This document shows, piece after piece, positions 1-7,825 of a stretch of DNA of 64,000 nt (within the stretch, counting starts at the first letter, position 1; the number at the start of each line of letters is the position of its first letter). Under the pieces are notes generated by a model, which worked only from the letters and a program-made list of their open reading frames with translations, had not been told where the DNA came from and made no database searches. Origin of the DNA: Gemella haemolysans (lineage in GTDB: Bacteria > Bacillota > Bacilli > Staphylococcales > Gemellaceae); the NCBI RefSeq assembly GCF_028308085.1, contig NZ_JAQMFS010000010.1, forward strand, positions 33,684 through 97,683. The letters run 5' to 3'. The translations under genes and the position numbers were made by a program.

Positions 1-400
1 TCCTAGCCAGTAGTTTCCTGCCCACGCATTTCTTACTGCTGAATTATTTTTATAGTAGTACCAAGATCCACCTTCTTTTTGCCATCCTGATTTATTTCCA
101 TAGCCTTTTATCCATGCTCCGTCATTTCCTACGTAGTAACGGTTGTTATCTACCCAGCTGTTTGTTACCATTCTTCCGTCTGATCCTAGCCAGTAGTTTC
201 CTGCCCATGCGTTTCTTACTGCTGAATTGTTTTTATAGTAGTACCAAGATCCACCTTCTTTTTGCCATCCTGATTTATTTCCGTAGCCTTTTATCCATGC
301 TCCGTCATTTCCTACATAGTAACGGTTGTTATCTACCCAGCTATTTGTTACCATTCTTCCATCTGATCCTAGCCAGTAGTTTCCTGCCCATGCGTTTCTT
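1..400. repeat. Near-identical 183-bp tandem repeats inside the cell-wall-binding gene
   Basis: The string tcctagccagtag recurs at about 1, 184 and 367, a 183-bp period. Adjacent copies differ at only a few bases. The array continues beyond the left edge. Copies this similar suggest recent duplication or gene conversion, and the repeat number may vary between strains. Confidence 0.85.
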
Positions 401-717
401 ACTGCTGATCCATTTTTATAGTAGTACCATGCATCACCGCTTTTTACCCAACCATTTTGAGCATGTTGAGTATGTTGAGCACGCGGTTTATATTGTCCAT
501 TTGATTTACTGATTTCACATGCTATTCCATCACCATCTCTATCTAAATGTCTTGAATAACCATCCTCTCCTACTCGAATATCTCCATACCCTTGGTTCCA
601 CGCTTCTTTACAACTATGGAATGTAACTGCTTGTGCCTGTGGACTTGCTACTTCTCCAATACCTGCTACTAATGACGCAACCGCCACAATACTTAATAAT
701 CTTCTTTTTTTGTTCAT
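1..717 (-). CDS. Excalibur-domain protein with cell-wall-binding repeats (3' end outside window)
   Basis: This gene reads leftward off the window edge; 239 codons are visible and no stop is reached. The ATG at 717 follows an AAAGGAGAG ribosome site. Residues 1-30 form a signal peptide (MNKKRR, hydrophobic core, then an Ala-x-Ala site near QAQA). Residues about 33-70 hold an Excalibur calcium-binding motif ending in DRDGDGIACE. From about residue 88 the protein is built of tryptophan- and tyrosine-rich repeats (GWVKSGDAWYYYKNGSAV, NSWVDNNRYYVGNDGAW) of the glucan/choline-binding CW_binding type. The DNA repeats with a 183-bp (61-residue) period and near identity between copies. In this family such repeats hold the protein non-covalently on teichoic acid or glucan. 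The product is therefore probably a secreted wall-associated protein. The ligand, choline or another, cannot be decided from sequence alone. Confidence 0.85.
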   Translation of the reverse strand, partial: MNKKRRLLSIVAVASLVAGIGEVASPQAQAVTFHSCKEAWNQGYGDIRVGEDGYSRHLDRDGDGIACEISKSNGQYKPRAQHTQHAQNGWVKSGDAWYYYKNGSAVRNAWAGNYWLGSDGRMVTNSWVDNNRYYVGNDGAWIKGYGNKSGWQKEGGSWYYYKNNSAVRNAWAGNYWLGSDGRMVTNSWVDNNRYYVGNDGAWIKGYGNKSGWQKEGGSWYYYKNNSAVRNAWAGNYWLG

Positions 718-847
718 TAATACTCTCTCCTTTATTTTATTATACTGATATAATACTATATATTGTATCCATTTTCAAATATAATCATAAAGGAAATCTC
801 AAGTAAGCAATATCTATTTCCCAAAACCTACGTTATCTATATAATAA

Positions 848-879
848 AACTCGAATCCAGATTATCCCAGACTCGAGTT
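848..879 (-). terminator. Rho-independent terminator after the P-type ATPase gene
   Basis: Read on the minus strand, AACTCGA and TCGAGTT form a stem around an 18-base loop and are followed by TTATTAT. It lies about 85 bases past the ATPase stop codon. Confidence 0.55.
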
Positions 880-962
880 CTATTGTTATTTAATTTATAT
901 ATTCAAAAGGAAAGATGCCTTTTTTCCGATATATTAATTAACTCAGCATTTTTTGACCTTAT

Positions 963-3017
963 CTACTTTATATTAAAGTTTTTCAGTACAATACTAAATG
1001 TAGTTAAATTATGCAGTAATGCTAGTAAGTTAGATGGTAATACGTTTATTAACCCTAAGAATATTAATAAACTATTGATCGATACCGTACTCTTAACATT
1101 ATTACTCATCTGCGCACGTAGTGTTTTAGAAACATCTGATAATAGTAATAATGAGCTAAGTGAATCTGATTTTAGAACGACATCACTGATTTGTTTCGAA
1201 AGATCAGCACTTTCACTCATAACGATACTTACATCACTTTCTGATAATGCTGCTGAATCGTTTAGACCGTCACCTATCATTAGAACTCGACGTCCTTTTT
1301 CTTTTTCACTCTTAATGTACTCAAATTTTGTAACTGGAGTCATACTTGTATGTACTTCATCAAAAGTTACATCATTTAAGATTTTTTTAGTCCTTACTTC
1401 GTTATCCCCTGTTAATAAGACAACTTTTTTACCATTATTTCTAAGTTCAGTTAATACCTCATTCGCTTCATCTCTTAGTGGTATATCTACACAGAAAATC
1501 GAAATTAATTGTCCTTTATACCCTAAGAATAATAGATTATACTGTTCTTGTTTTTCAGCAATTAGTTGTTTTTGTTCGTCTGTAACAACTACATTTTCAT
1601 CTTTTAGTAATTGTCTACTTCCGATAACAACTTTTTCTCCATCAATATGAGAAACTATACCTTTTGATGCGATGTGATATAACTCTGTATGCATTTCTTC
1701 ATGCTCAATTCCATCTTCTTCAGCCTTACTCACAACGGCACTAGCAATCGGATGATAGATATGTTCTTCTAAACACGCTCCAATTTTTAGTACTTCTTCA
1801 TAAGAATATCCATAAAATGGTAGCACTTCTTGAATATATGGTTTAGATACCGTTATTGTTCCTGTTTTATCAAAAACAAATGTATCGATATCCTCATATT
1901 TATCAAGAGTTACAGAGTTCTTAACTACGATTTTCTTATCAATTAAGTTTTTAATAGTAGTTAGATACGCCACCGGTGTTGATAGTTTCAATGCACATGA
2001 ATAATCAACTAATAGGAACGAAATTGCCTTAGCAAATGATCTAGTAAATAAATACGTAAGTCCCATCGCTAAGAAATTGTATTTTACAATGCTATCCGCT
2101 AGTTTTATATATTTGTAGTGGTACGCATCTTCTCTACTTTCAGAATCTTTCATCAATTGGATAAGATGATGAATACGACCATTAACCTGTGGATTTTCAA
2201 CTTTAATCTTAACTTCACCGTTAACAACTATCGTATTAGAATAAACTTTATCTCCGATATTTTTGACAATCGGGAAACTTTCTCCTGTTAATGAACTTTC
2301 ATCAACACTAGCGCCCTCTGTCATCACGATACCATCGAATAAAATTTCATTTCCTTCTGAAACTAGAATTACATCATCTTTTCTAACTTCTGAACAAGTT
2401 ACTTTTCTATTTCCTTCTTCTTCAACAATCCAGACTTCTTTATCCATAGAAGTTAAACTTTGTTCAAGAACTTTTACAGATTTTTTCTCAGACCAATTGT
2501 TAAGTGACTCCCCTAGTTCTAAAATAAACATAATAGAACTTGCTGTATCTCTCGCACCTGTCGCTAATGATACAAGAATCGCCGCAGAATCGAGTGTTTC
2601 CATAGTAACTTGCTTACGTGCTAGTAGTTTTAATGTGTCTTTCAAATATCCTGAAGCTTTCCACCATGTATGAATCGCTCTTAGTGGAAGTGGTACGAAT
2701 AATTTCGACATCGCACGCCAAAACAGAGCATCCATTATTATTGAATAAGGACTTTCCTCAGCTTTAGCTACCGGATTCTCATAACAATTTTTTACTTTTT
2801 CTTTATCAACTAGTTTAAAGAATTCTTGTAAACAACTGCTGCTTCCTTCTTTAAAAATAACAACAAAAGTGTACTCATCTTGATAAAAGTCCACTTTTTT
2901 TATGTTTTCGATTTTGGCTGCTTGTTTTTTAAAATATACTTTTACATCTGGTGTTAAGCGAAAATCAGCTCTAACCCTCGCTCGGGCACTTGACAGATGC
3001 AGTATTTTAAAATCCAT
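963..3017 (-). CDS. Heavy-metal-type P1B ATPase with an atypical SCALKLSTP membrane motif
   Basis: This 684-residue membrane pump carries the P-type ATPase landmarks: TGES (about 245), the phosphorylation site DKTGT (about 384), a conserved HP dipeptide in the nucleotide domain (HIYHPIAS, about 417) and GDGLND (about 597). Residues 1-75 resemble a degenerate HMA fold without the CxxC metal site. The transmembrane motif that is CPC in copper pumps reads S-C-A-L-K-L-S-T-P (about 340), so the transported metal cannot be assigned with confidence. The ATG lies one base after the stop codon of the small membrane protein upstream, so the two are probably translationally coupled. Known P1B pumps mostly export transition metals across the plasma membrane. 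The pairing with a small glycine-rich membrane protein recalls mycobacterial CtpC with PacL1. Confidence 0.85.
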   Translation of the reverse strand: MDFKILHLSSARARVRADFRLTPDVKVYFKKQAAKIENIKKVDFYQDEYTFVVIFKEGSSSCLQEFFKLVDKEKVKNCYENPVAKAEESPYSIIMDALFWRAMSKLFVPLPLRAIHTWWKASGYLKDTLKLLARKQVTMETLDSAAILVSLATGARDTASSIMFILELGESLNNWSEKKSVKVLEQSLTSMDKEVWIVEEEGNRKVTCSEVRKDDVILVSEGNEILFDGIVMTEGASVDESSLTGESFPIVKNIGDKVYSNTIVVNGEVKIKVENPQVNGRIHHLIQLMKDSESREDAYHYKYIKLADSIVKYNFLAMGLTYLFTRSFAKAISFLLVDYSCALKLSTPVAYLTTIKNLIDKKIVVKNSVTLDKYEDIDTFVFDKTGTITVSKPYIQEVLPFYGYSYEEVLKIGACLEEHIYHPIASAVVSKAEEDGIEHEEMHTELYHIASKGIVSHIDGEKVVIGSRQLLKDENVVVTDEQKQLIAEKQEQYNLLFLGYKGQLISIFCVDIPLRDEANEVLTELRNNGKKVVLLTGDNEVRTKKILNDVTFDEVHTSMTPVTKFEYIKSEKEKGRRVLMIGDGLNDSAALSESDVSIVMSESADLSKQISDVVLKSDSLSSLLLLSDVSKTLRAQMSNNVKSTVSINSLLIFLGLINVLPSNLLALLHNLTTFSIVLKNFNIK

Positions 3018-3018
3018 C

Positions 3019-3300
3019 TTATTTTGCCTCTAATTCTTGAAGATTGCTTTCTCTTTTTTCTTTTTCATATAAATCTTTAGCATCTGCCACTACATCATCA
3101 GCATGTTGCTTGATATTTGATACAGTTCCTTCTACGCCGTCTTTTGCTTTATATAATTTTGATAAAACTACTGAATAACCTTTCTTAGCATCTTTACTTG
3201 CTAAAAGTTTAAGACCGAAAGTCCCGAATGCTACTCCTCCTGCAAATACCCCTGGTGTTTTAAGCGCTGCTTTCGCAACTTTTAACGCTTTAATTGACAT
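3019..3300 (-). CDS. Small membrane protein, DUF6110-like, partner of the P-type ATPase
   Basis: This 93-residue protein has one glycine-rich hydrophobic segment (residues about 12-34, GVFAGGVAFGTFGLKLLA) followed by a charged, probably helical tail rich in Lys, Asp and Glu. I chose the ATG at 3300 because AAGGAGG lies eight bases upstream of it; the TTG at 3306 would be only two bases from that site. It resembles the DUF6110 family found beside metal ATPases in Firmicutes; this is recalled from the pattern, not searched. It is first in a two-gene operon, one base before the ATPase start. A chaperone or scaffold role like that of mycobacterial PacL is an inference. No C-terminal His/Asp metal cluster is visible. 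Confidence 0.7.
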   Translation of the reverse strand: MSIKALKVAKAALKTPGVFAGGVAFGTFGLKLLASKDAKKGYSVVLSKLYKAKDGVEGTVSNIKQHADDVVADAKDLYEKEKRESNLQELEAK

Positions 3301-3337
3301 ATTCAATTCCTCCTTAAAAATACATTATTATAATTCA

Positions 3338-3366
3338 ATTATACCACTTTGCTAATTATATGTAAA
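3338..3366 (-). promoter_or_regulatory. Promoter of the small membrane protein and ATPase operon
   Basis: On the minus strand, TTTACA (3366-3361) and TATAAT (3343-3338) are 17 bases apart, with an extended TGG before the -10 box. The start of transcription would be near 3331, about 30 bases before the ATG. Confidence 0.7.
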
Positions 3367-3765
3367 TCTAAAGATATCAAGCTTTCACCTCTCATTTTTA
3401 ATATTATAAAAATCTTTTAACTCGAAAATATTTTCACTTTTCCTTAAACTTGTATAGTCAAAAAATTAATATTTTATTTTCTTACTGATAATTTTACAAC
3501 CCCTGTTTTTACAGTATTTAGGTAGATATTTATTTTTTTCTTTAGAAAAATTAACTCTAAAACTATATGTTTTCTAACATTCCCTCACGCAACTTTGCTC
3601 ACCATGGTAATTTTTCTTCTCTACACTGTAGTGAACATAGTTGTTTATCAATGTAAAACATATAATTATTATTTATATTTTCTATCTTTTTTCAACATTA
3701 GAAATTCAGTTCTCTCACTACATATTTGTGTTAGAAATGTTTTTAATCAATCGATAGACTATTTA
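3367..3765. other. AT-rich spacer between divergent operons
   Basis: About 400 bases separate the two divergent promoters. An open frame at 3595-3792 has no ribosome site and ends inside the next transcript, so I do not call it. I see no other feature here. Confidence 0.5.
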
Positions 3766-3774
3766 TGTTATAAT
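3766..3774 (+). promoter_or_regulatory. Extended -10 promoter of the yabN-like operon
   Basis: TGTTATAAT at 3766-3774 is a perfect extended -10 element without a clear -35 box. It predicts a start near 3781, ten bases before the structured leader at 3791. Confidence 0.6.
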
Positions 3775-3790
3775 AACTATGTTAAAGAAT

Positions 3791-3844
3791 GAGGATAATT
3801 CGGCAAATCGATTTCTCCGAAATCGCAATTTTCGAGCCATCCTC
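3791..3844 (+). promoter_or_regulatory. Structured 5' leader of unknown class
   Basis: The outer stem GAGGAT/ATCCTC encloses GGC/GCC and a GATTT-CTCCG-AAATC hairpin. TTCGG can alternatively pair with CCGAA, which would disrupt the inner hairpin. It begins about ten bases after the predicted transcription start and ends about 47 bases before the yabN-like ATG. It lacks a strong U-run. I do not recognise it as a known riboswitch. Confidence 0.4.
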
Positions 3845-3890
3845 TTTAAGATTAGAAAATTAGACTAAACCTATAAATAAGGAGAAACTT

Positions 3891-4820
3891 ATGATTTATA
3901 TTATTGGACTTGGACCGAATGACAGTTCAAACATTAAAGAAAATATTAAACAACTTTTGCTAAATAACACTAATGCTATGGTTATTGCGCGTACTAAAGA
4001 GCATCCTGCGATTTCTTTCTTAGAAGAAAACAACATCAAATTTGAAACTTGCGATAGATTTTATACAGAAAGCGAAAATTTCGAAAATACTTATAACGGT
4101 ATAGCGAATTACATTCTTGAAGTCGCTGAAAATAATGATGTGATGTATCTTGTTCCTGGACATCCGATGGTTGCCGAGCTAACTACTCAACTTCTAATAA
4201 ATAGCGGAAAAGATGTTAAAATTGTTGGTGGAGAAAGCTTTTTAGATTCTTGCTTCAATGCTGCACAATTTGATCCTGTAGAAGGATTTTCTCTTGTAGA
4301 TGCTACTGCATTAGAAACATTAAGACAGGTTAATCCTCTGCAACATCTACTTATTACACAATGCTATGACGATTTGACTGCGGCGAATGTATCAGACGAG
4401 CTTATGTCTTTCTATCCTTACGACCATGAAGTTAAAGTTATCGAGCAAGCTGGTGCTGAAGATGAGAAAATTTACACAGCACCTCTACATGAACTTTCTG
4501 CTGCGGTTGGTGAAGAAGTGAATAACCTACGTGCTTTATATATCGCACCATTAAAAAATGGTCTTAGCTTTAATATTAAAGATTACACTAAAGATTTCGA
4601 TGAAAATGATGACACTACAGAAACTGATTTAGTGGAAAAATTAGAAAAACTTGTCTCAAATCTTAAAGCTAACCTTGATAGAGAAGAAGACTATACAAGT
4701 GATAATTCGAAACTGCTAGCTGAAATTATCAATACGTCACTTGACTTTACAATCGCTAGCGATAACTACTACGAACTTAATGACATTCTTTCTGAAATGA
4801 CAGTAGACAGACAAAAATAA
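3891..4820 (+). CDS. YabN-like tetrapyrrole methylase-family protein
   Basis: The 309-residue protein starts MIYIIGLGPND, the glycine-rich opening of the tetrapyrrole (corrin/porphyrin) methylase fold. VPGHPMVAE near residue 85 matches the conserved GxP motif of that family. Bacillus YabN has this domain fused to a C-terminal MazG nucleotide pyrophosphohydrolase. Here residues about 1-225 align in character with the methylase domain, but the remaining 85 residues are acidic and lack recognisable MazG EExxE metal motifs, so the second domain looks eroded or replaced. The start has AAGGAGAAACTT before the ATG. It is first in an operon with mnmM and a CYTH gene. The function of the YabN methylase domain is not established. 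Confidence 0.75.
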   Translation: MIYIIGLGPNDSSNIKENIKQLLLNNTNAMVIARTKEHPAISFLEENNIKFETCDRFYTESENFENTYNGIANYILEVAENNDVMYLVPGHPMVAELTTQLLINSGKDVKIVGGESFLDSCFNAAQFDPVEGFSLVDATALETLRQVNPLQHLLITQCYDDLTAANVSDELMSFYPYDHEVKVIEQAGAEDEKIYTAPLHELSAAVGEEVNNLRALYIAPLKNGLSFNIKDYTKDFDENDDTTETDLVEKLEKLVSNLKANLDREEDYTSDNSKLLAEIINTSLDFTIASDNYYELNDILSEMTVDRQK

Positions 4821-4841
4821 TTTTATAATAAGGACATTAAT

Positions 4842-5411
4842 ATGGATAAGGTATTAGCTTTTAGCAAAAAATTATTAAAAGAAGTTATAGATAAAAATTC
4901 AATTGTTGTTGACGCTACTGCTGGAAATGGAAATGATACGCTGTTTCTAGCGAAAACTTCAGCGAAAAAAGTTTATGCATTCGACATCCAACAATTGGCA
5001 ATTGAAAATACTACAACCCTTATTAAAGAAGCAGAACTAGCTGATAAATGTGAGATTGTTCTTGATTCTCACTTTGAATTCGATAAATATATAAATGAGA
5101 AAATTCGTGCTGTTGTCTTTAATCTAGGATATCTACCAAATGCTGATCATGAGATTACAACACTAGCTGAGACGACACTTGCGACTATTAAGAAATTTTT
5201 ACTACATCTAGAAATCGGCGGGAGAATCGTCATCGTTGTCTACTGGGGGCATGAGAATGGTAAGGTAGAAAAAGAAGCATTGTTAACCGAACTTCAAAAC
5301 CTTGATCAAAAAGAAGCTGAAGTGCTAATTTATCAATTCATAAACCAGAAAAACAATGCGCCATTTATTATTGCAATTGAAAAAAGAAAGGAAATCTCAT
5401 GCGAGAAATAG
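4842..5411 (+). CDS. mnmM: tRNA mnm5s2U34 methyltransferase MnmM (YtqB family)
   Basis: The 189-residue protein is a Rossmann-fold SAM-dependent methyltransferase. The SAM-binding motif VVDATAGNGNDTLFLA is at about residues 21-36, the acidic loop after it reads VYAFDIQ, and the family hallmark FNLGYLPNADHEITT is at about 88-102. That hallmark defines the former rRNA_methylase family (PF06962), whose Bacillus member YtqB was shown to methylate 5-aminomethyl-2-thiouridine at the tRNA wobble position. The length is normal for the family. It follows the yabN-like gene by 21 bases and overlaps the CYTH gene by 13 bases, so the three are likely cotranscribed. Family assignment is firm; the exact substrate rests on homology. 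Confidence 0.85.
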   Translation: MDKVLAFSKKLLKEVIDKNSIVVDATAGNGNDTLFLAKTSAKKVYAFDIQQLAIENTTTLIKEAELADKCEIVLDSHFEFDKYINEKIRAVVFNLGYLPNADHEITTLAETTLATIKKFLLHLEIGGRIVIVVYWGHENGKVEKEALLTELQNLDQKEAEVLIYQFINQKNNAPFIIAIEKRKEISCEK

Positions 5412-5971
5412 AAATAGAATTTAAAAACTTACTGACAGAAAATCAATATGATGCATTATATGAGAAATACAACCTAAGTAATTCTGAAGAAATAATTAAC
5501 AAAAATTTCTACTATGATGATGCAGATGAAAGTTTTAAGAACATTGGAGCTGCACTAAGAATTCGATATACTAACAAAAAAACAGAGATGACTCTAAAAA
5601 TAAAAGGTGAAACTCAAAATGTTGAAATAAACGTACCACTTGATAAAAGATATCCAAAAGAACCAACGGTACTACCAATTTTACCAAATGAGATTATCTC
5701 AGAACTAGAGCGAATGAACGTGAAAATTAAAACTCCGATGCTAATACAAAAAATAGAAACATTAAGACATGAAGTAACTTTAGAAGAAGGTTTGCTAGTT
5801 TTTGATAAAACAACATTTATCAACGATATTGTCGATTATGAACTAGAATTCGAGACTAAAGATTACGAAACAGGACTAGCTGCATTTGAGAAACTATTAG
5901 AAGAAAATAATATAGATAAAAATCCAGCAAAACCAAAAATAGCTAGAGCTGTTGAATATTCAAAACGATAA
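5399..5971 (+). CDS. CYTH-domain protein (triphosphate tunnel enzyme, YjbK-like)
   Basis: The 190-residue protein begins MREIEIEFKNLL, containing the ExExK signature that opens the CYTH/triphosphate tunnel fold. Further charged residues of the tunnel follow: RIRYTNKKTEMTLKIKG near residues 54-70, EVTLEEG near 122-128 and YELEFE near 142-147. CYTH proteins bind triphosphate substrates with divalent metal; bacterial members include inorganic triphosphatases and class IV adenylate cyclases. The short single-domain Firmicute form is of the YjbK type, whose substrate is unclear. The ATG lies within the end of mnmM, and AAAGGAAATCTC provides a ribosome site. It is the last gene of the operon and is followed by a terminator hairpin. 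Confidence 0.85.
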   Translation: MREIEIEFKNLLTENQYDALYEKYNLSNSEEIINKNFYYDDADESFKNIGAALRIRYTNKKTEMTLKIKGETQNVEINVPLDKRYPKEPTVLPILPNEIISELERMNVKIKTPMLIQKIETLRHEVTLEEGLLVFDKTTFINDIVDYELEFETKDYETGLAAFEKLLEENNIDKNPAKPKIARAVEYSKR

Positions 5972-6078
5972 ACTAAATAAATAATTAATAGAATCAATCA
6001 TAATTTAAGTTATGATCAAAGCACTATGAATATTTCTATATTACTAAGCTATTAAATTAAAGAATTATAAAATTAAAT

Positions 6079-6150
6079 ATAACCTCCCTTACGAAAATTA
6101 TTCGAAATAATATCTTTTAAATAAATTCATACGGAAGGTTTTTATTATAA
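6079..6150 (+). terminator. Terminator of the yabN-mnmM-CYTH operon
   Basis: The segments CCTCCCTTACGAA and TTCATACGGAAGG can pair imperfectly across an AT-rich loop and are followed by TTTTTATTAT. Confidence 0.5.
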
Positions 6151-6191
6151 CTTATTTTGGGAGTGAGGAGGGGGGGACTTACACCTTGATT

Positions 6192-6381
6192 TCAAAATGG
6201 AAATTTTGACCATTTTTTCCATTTTGAATTAAATTTTTGACCTCAAAATGGAAATTTTGACTGTTTTTTCCATTTTGAATTACTTTTCTGGTCTCAAAAT
6301 GGAAATTTTGACTGTTTTTTCCATTTTGAATTACTTTTCTGGTCTCAAAATGGAAATTTTGACTGTTTTTTCCATTTTGAA
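6192..6381 (+). repeat. Four tandem 51-bp repeats upstream of the Fic gene
   Basis: TCAAAATGGAAATTTTGAC begins at 6192, 6243, 6294 and 6345, a constant 51-base spacing. Each unit also contains TTTTTTCCATTTTGAA, the inverse of its own start, so every unit is an inverted repeat; TCAAAAT/ATTTTGA is a smaller nested palindrome. Copies two to four are almost identical and the first is slightly diverged. The last copy overlaps the -35 side of the Fic promoter. The layout suggests an operator array for a dimeric DNA-binding protein, possibly the Fic protein itself. Confidence 0.9.
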
Positions 6382-6392
6382 TATGTTATAAT
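6364..6392 (+). promoter_or_regulatory. Extended -10 promoter of the Fic gene
   Basis: TGTTATAAT at 6384-6392 is an extended -10 box, with a weak TGTTTT -35 (6364-6369) 17 bases away. The -35 side lies inside the fourth 51-bp repeat, so a bound repressor would block it. Confidence 0.6.
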
Positions 6393-6423
6393 TATTAAAA
6401 ATATATTAAAGTAGGTGATTTAT

Positions 6424-7638
6424 ATGAATAAGTATTATCCTCTAGAGAAATTATTTCATATGAATTTAGATATAGAAAATGAATATAACAATAGAATCCA
6501 TTCTCCTTCTAGTTCTGTTACTTCGCTTAAAATCAATCCCTTTATTAAGGGGGTAAGAAAACTAGAAGAGTATCCATTATTTATATATAACTCTGCAGAA
6601 TTGATCTTAATTTTAGAGAAAATTTACACAAATAGTGCTGAGATTACTGCGAAACAAAGTATGCTTCCAGAAGCTGCACAAGAAAAATTCTTTAATTTGT
6701 TGCTTATCAACGAACTTCAAAGCACTAATGAAATCGAAAGTATTCATAGTTCTAAAAAAGAGATTAGCGAAGCACTTTCTAAAAAAGATAGTACTTCTCC
6801 TAACTTTAAACGTTTTTCTGGTATGGCTTCACTATATTCTCACCTCAACAAAGAAGTCCAAATACTTGAACCTAAAGATTTCAGAAAAATTTATGATGTT
6901 CTCGTTGGGGATGAGGTTTCAACAGAAAATATTTTAGATGGAGAAGTTTTTAGAAAAGGAAGCGTAAGTGTCTATGCTGGGAATGATATCATTCACCACG
7001 GTTTAGCAACTGAAGATGATATCAACAACGGACTGGCTGATTTAATTAGGTTTATGAATTATGACAACTTACCAAAACTATATAAAATTTTTATTGGACA
7101 CTATTATTTTGAATACATTCATCCATTTTATGATGGAAATGGTCGTGTAGGTAGATACTTACTCGCCAAATCTCTTACGAGTGTAGTAGATATATTTACG
7201 GCAATTACTCTTTCATACAGTATTAATAGAAATAAAAATAAATACTATAAGAGTTTTGAGAAAACATCACACCCTTTAAACAAAGGTGATATGACTCTAT
7301 TTGTTAAAGAGAACTTAGAGCTTTTAGTTTCAGGTCAAGAACATATATTATCTTTCCTAACCGAAAATATCGAAAAAATGTTCACAGCAAGAAACTATAT
7401 TAACGATAATATCGCTGACGATACACTTAAAAATATACTATTCTTACTTCTACAAAGTCATTTATTTAGTGCTAAAGATGCTTTAATAAGTCATACAGAA
7501 GTTTCTAATATTTTAGAAATTTCTACAAAAACTCTAAATAAATATTTAGAAGATAATGAAGACAAGATTACAGTAATTAAGAAGAAACCAAAAATATATA
7601 CGCTTAGTGATGACTTTTTAGCTAAGATATTTGAATAA
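6424..7638 (+). CDS. Fic-domain protein with C-terminal DNA-binding-like region
   Basis: The 404-residue protein carries the Fic catalytic motif HPFYDGNGRVGR at about residues 236-247, which in active enzymes transfers AMP (or another phosphate group) to a target hydroxyl. Near residue 100, STNEIES resembles the class II inhibitory helix (S/T-xxx-E-G/N), with Ser in place of the final Gly/Asn. The C-terminal 60 residues (SHTEVSNILEISTKTLNKYLE) look like a helix-turn-helix. I chose ATG 6424 because AGGTG is six bases upstream; the GTG at 6415 overlaps that site. It stands alone between its repeat array and a strong terminator. Autoregulation through the 51-bp repeats is inferred. The target protein is unknown. 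Confidence 0.85.
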   Translation: MNKYYPLEKLFHMNLDIENEYNNRIHSPSSSVTSLKINPFIKGVRKLEEYPLFIYNSAELILILEKIYTNSAEITAKQSMLPEAAQEKFFNLLLINELQSTNEIESIHSSKKEISEALSKKDSTSPNFKRFSGMASLYSHLNKEVQILEPKDFRKIYDVLVGDEVSTENILDGEVFRKGSVSVYAGNDIIHHGLATEDDINNGLADLIRFMNYDNLPKLYKIFIGHYYFEYIHPFYDGNGRVGRYLLAKSLTSVVDIFTAITLSYSINRNKNKYYKSFEKTSHPLNKGDMTLFVKENLELLVSGQEHILSFLTENIEKMFTARNYINDNIADDTLKNILFLLLQSHLFSAKDALISHTEVSNILEISTKTLNKYLEDNEDKITVIKKKPKIYTLSDDFLAKIFE

Positions 7639-7640
7639 CA

Positions 7641-7690
7641 AAAAAATCTGGGAAACAATGAATCACTTTAGATTCACTTCCCAGATTTTT
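7641..7690. terminator. Strong bidirectional terminator
   Basis: AAAAAATCTGGGAA pairs with TTCCCAGATTTTTT around an inner TGAATC/GATTCA stem. It has A- and T-runs on both sides and separates the Fic gene from the converging genes to its right. Confidence 0.85.
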
Positions 7691-7825
7691 TATTTTTATA
7701 TGTACAAGTACACCTGCACTGAATTTTTGTTTTTGTATATACAACAATTCAGCCAACGAGTTATTGTTTAGTGTATGTATATACATAATATCGAAGACAA
7801 GTTATTTTTCTTCCTACAAAAACCT

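Noticed and set aside
114..512. 132-codon plus-strand frame at the left edge
   Set aside because: It is the opposite strand of the wall-binding repeats, and its repetitive product is a by-product of that array.
763..1650. Long open frame on the plus strand
   Set aside because: It lies antisense to the P-type ATPase gene, lacks a ribosome site and has no recognisable domain.
3595..3792. 65-codon open frame in the spacer before the yabN-like operon
   Set aside because: It has no ribosome site, begins at a weak start and overlaps the predicted promoter and leader of the next operon.
3791..3844. Known riboswitch class (purine, preQ1, fluoride or SAM)
   Set aside because: The conserved core bases of those classes are not visible. 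I keep it only as an unclassified structured leader.
6192..6381. CRISPR array
   Set aside because: The 51-bp units are contiguous near-identical copies without unique spacers, and no cas genes are nearby.
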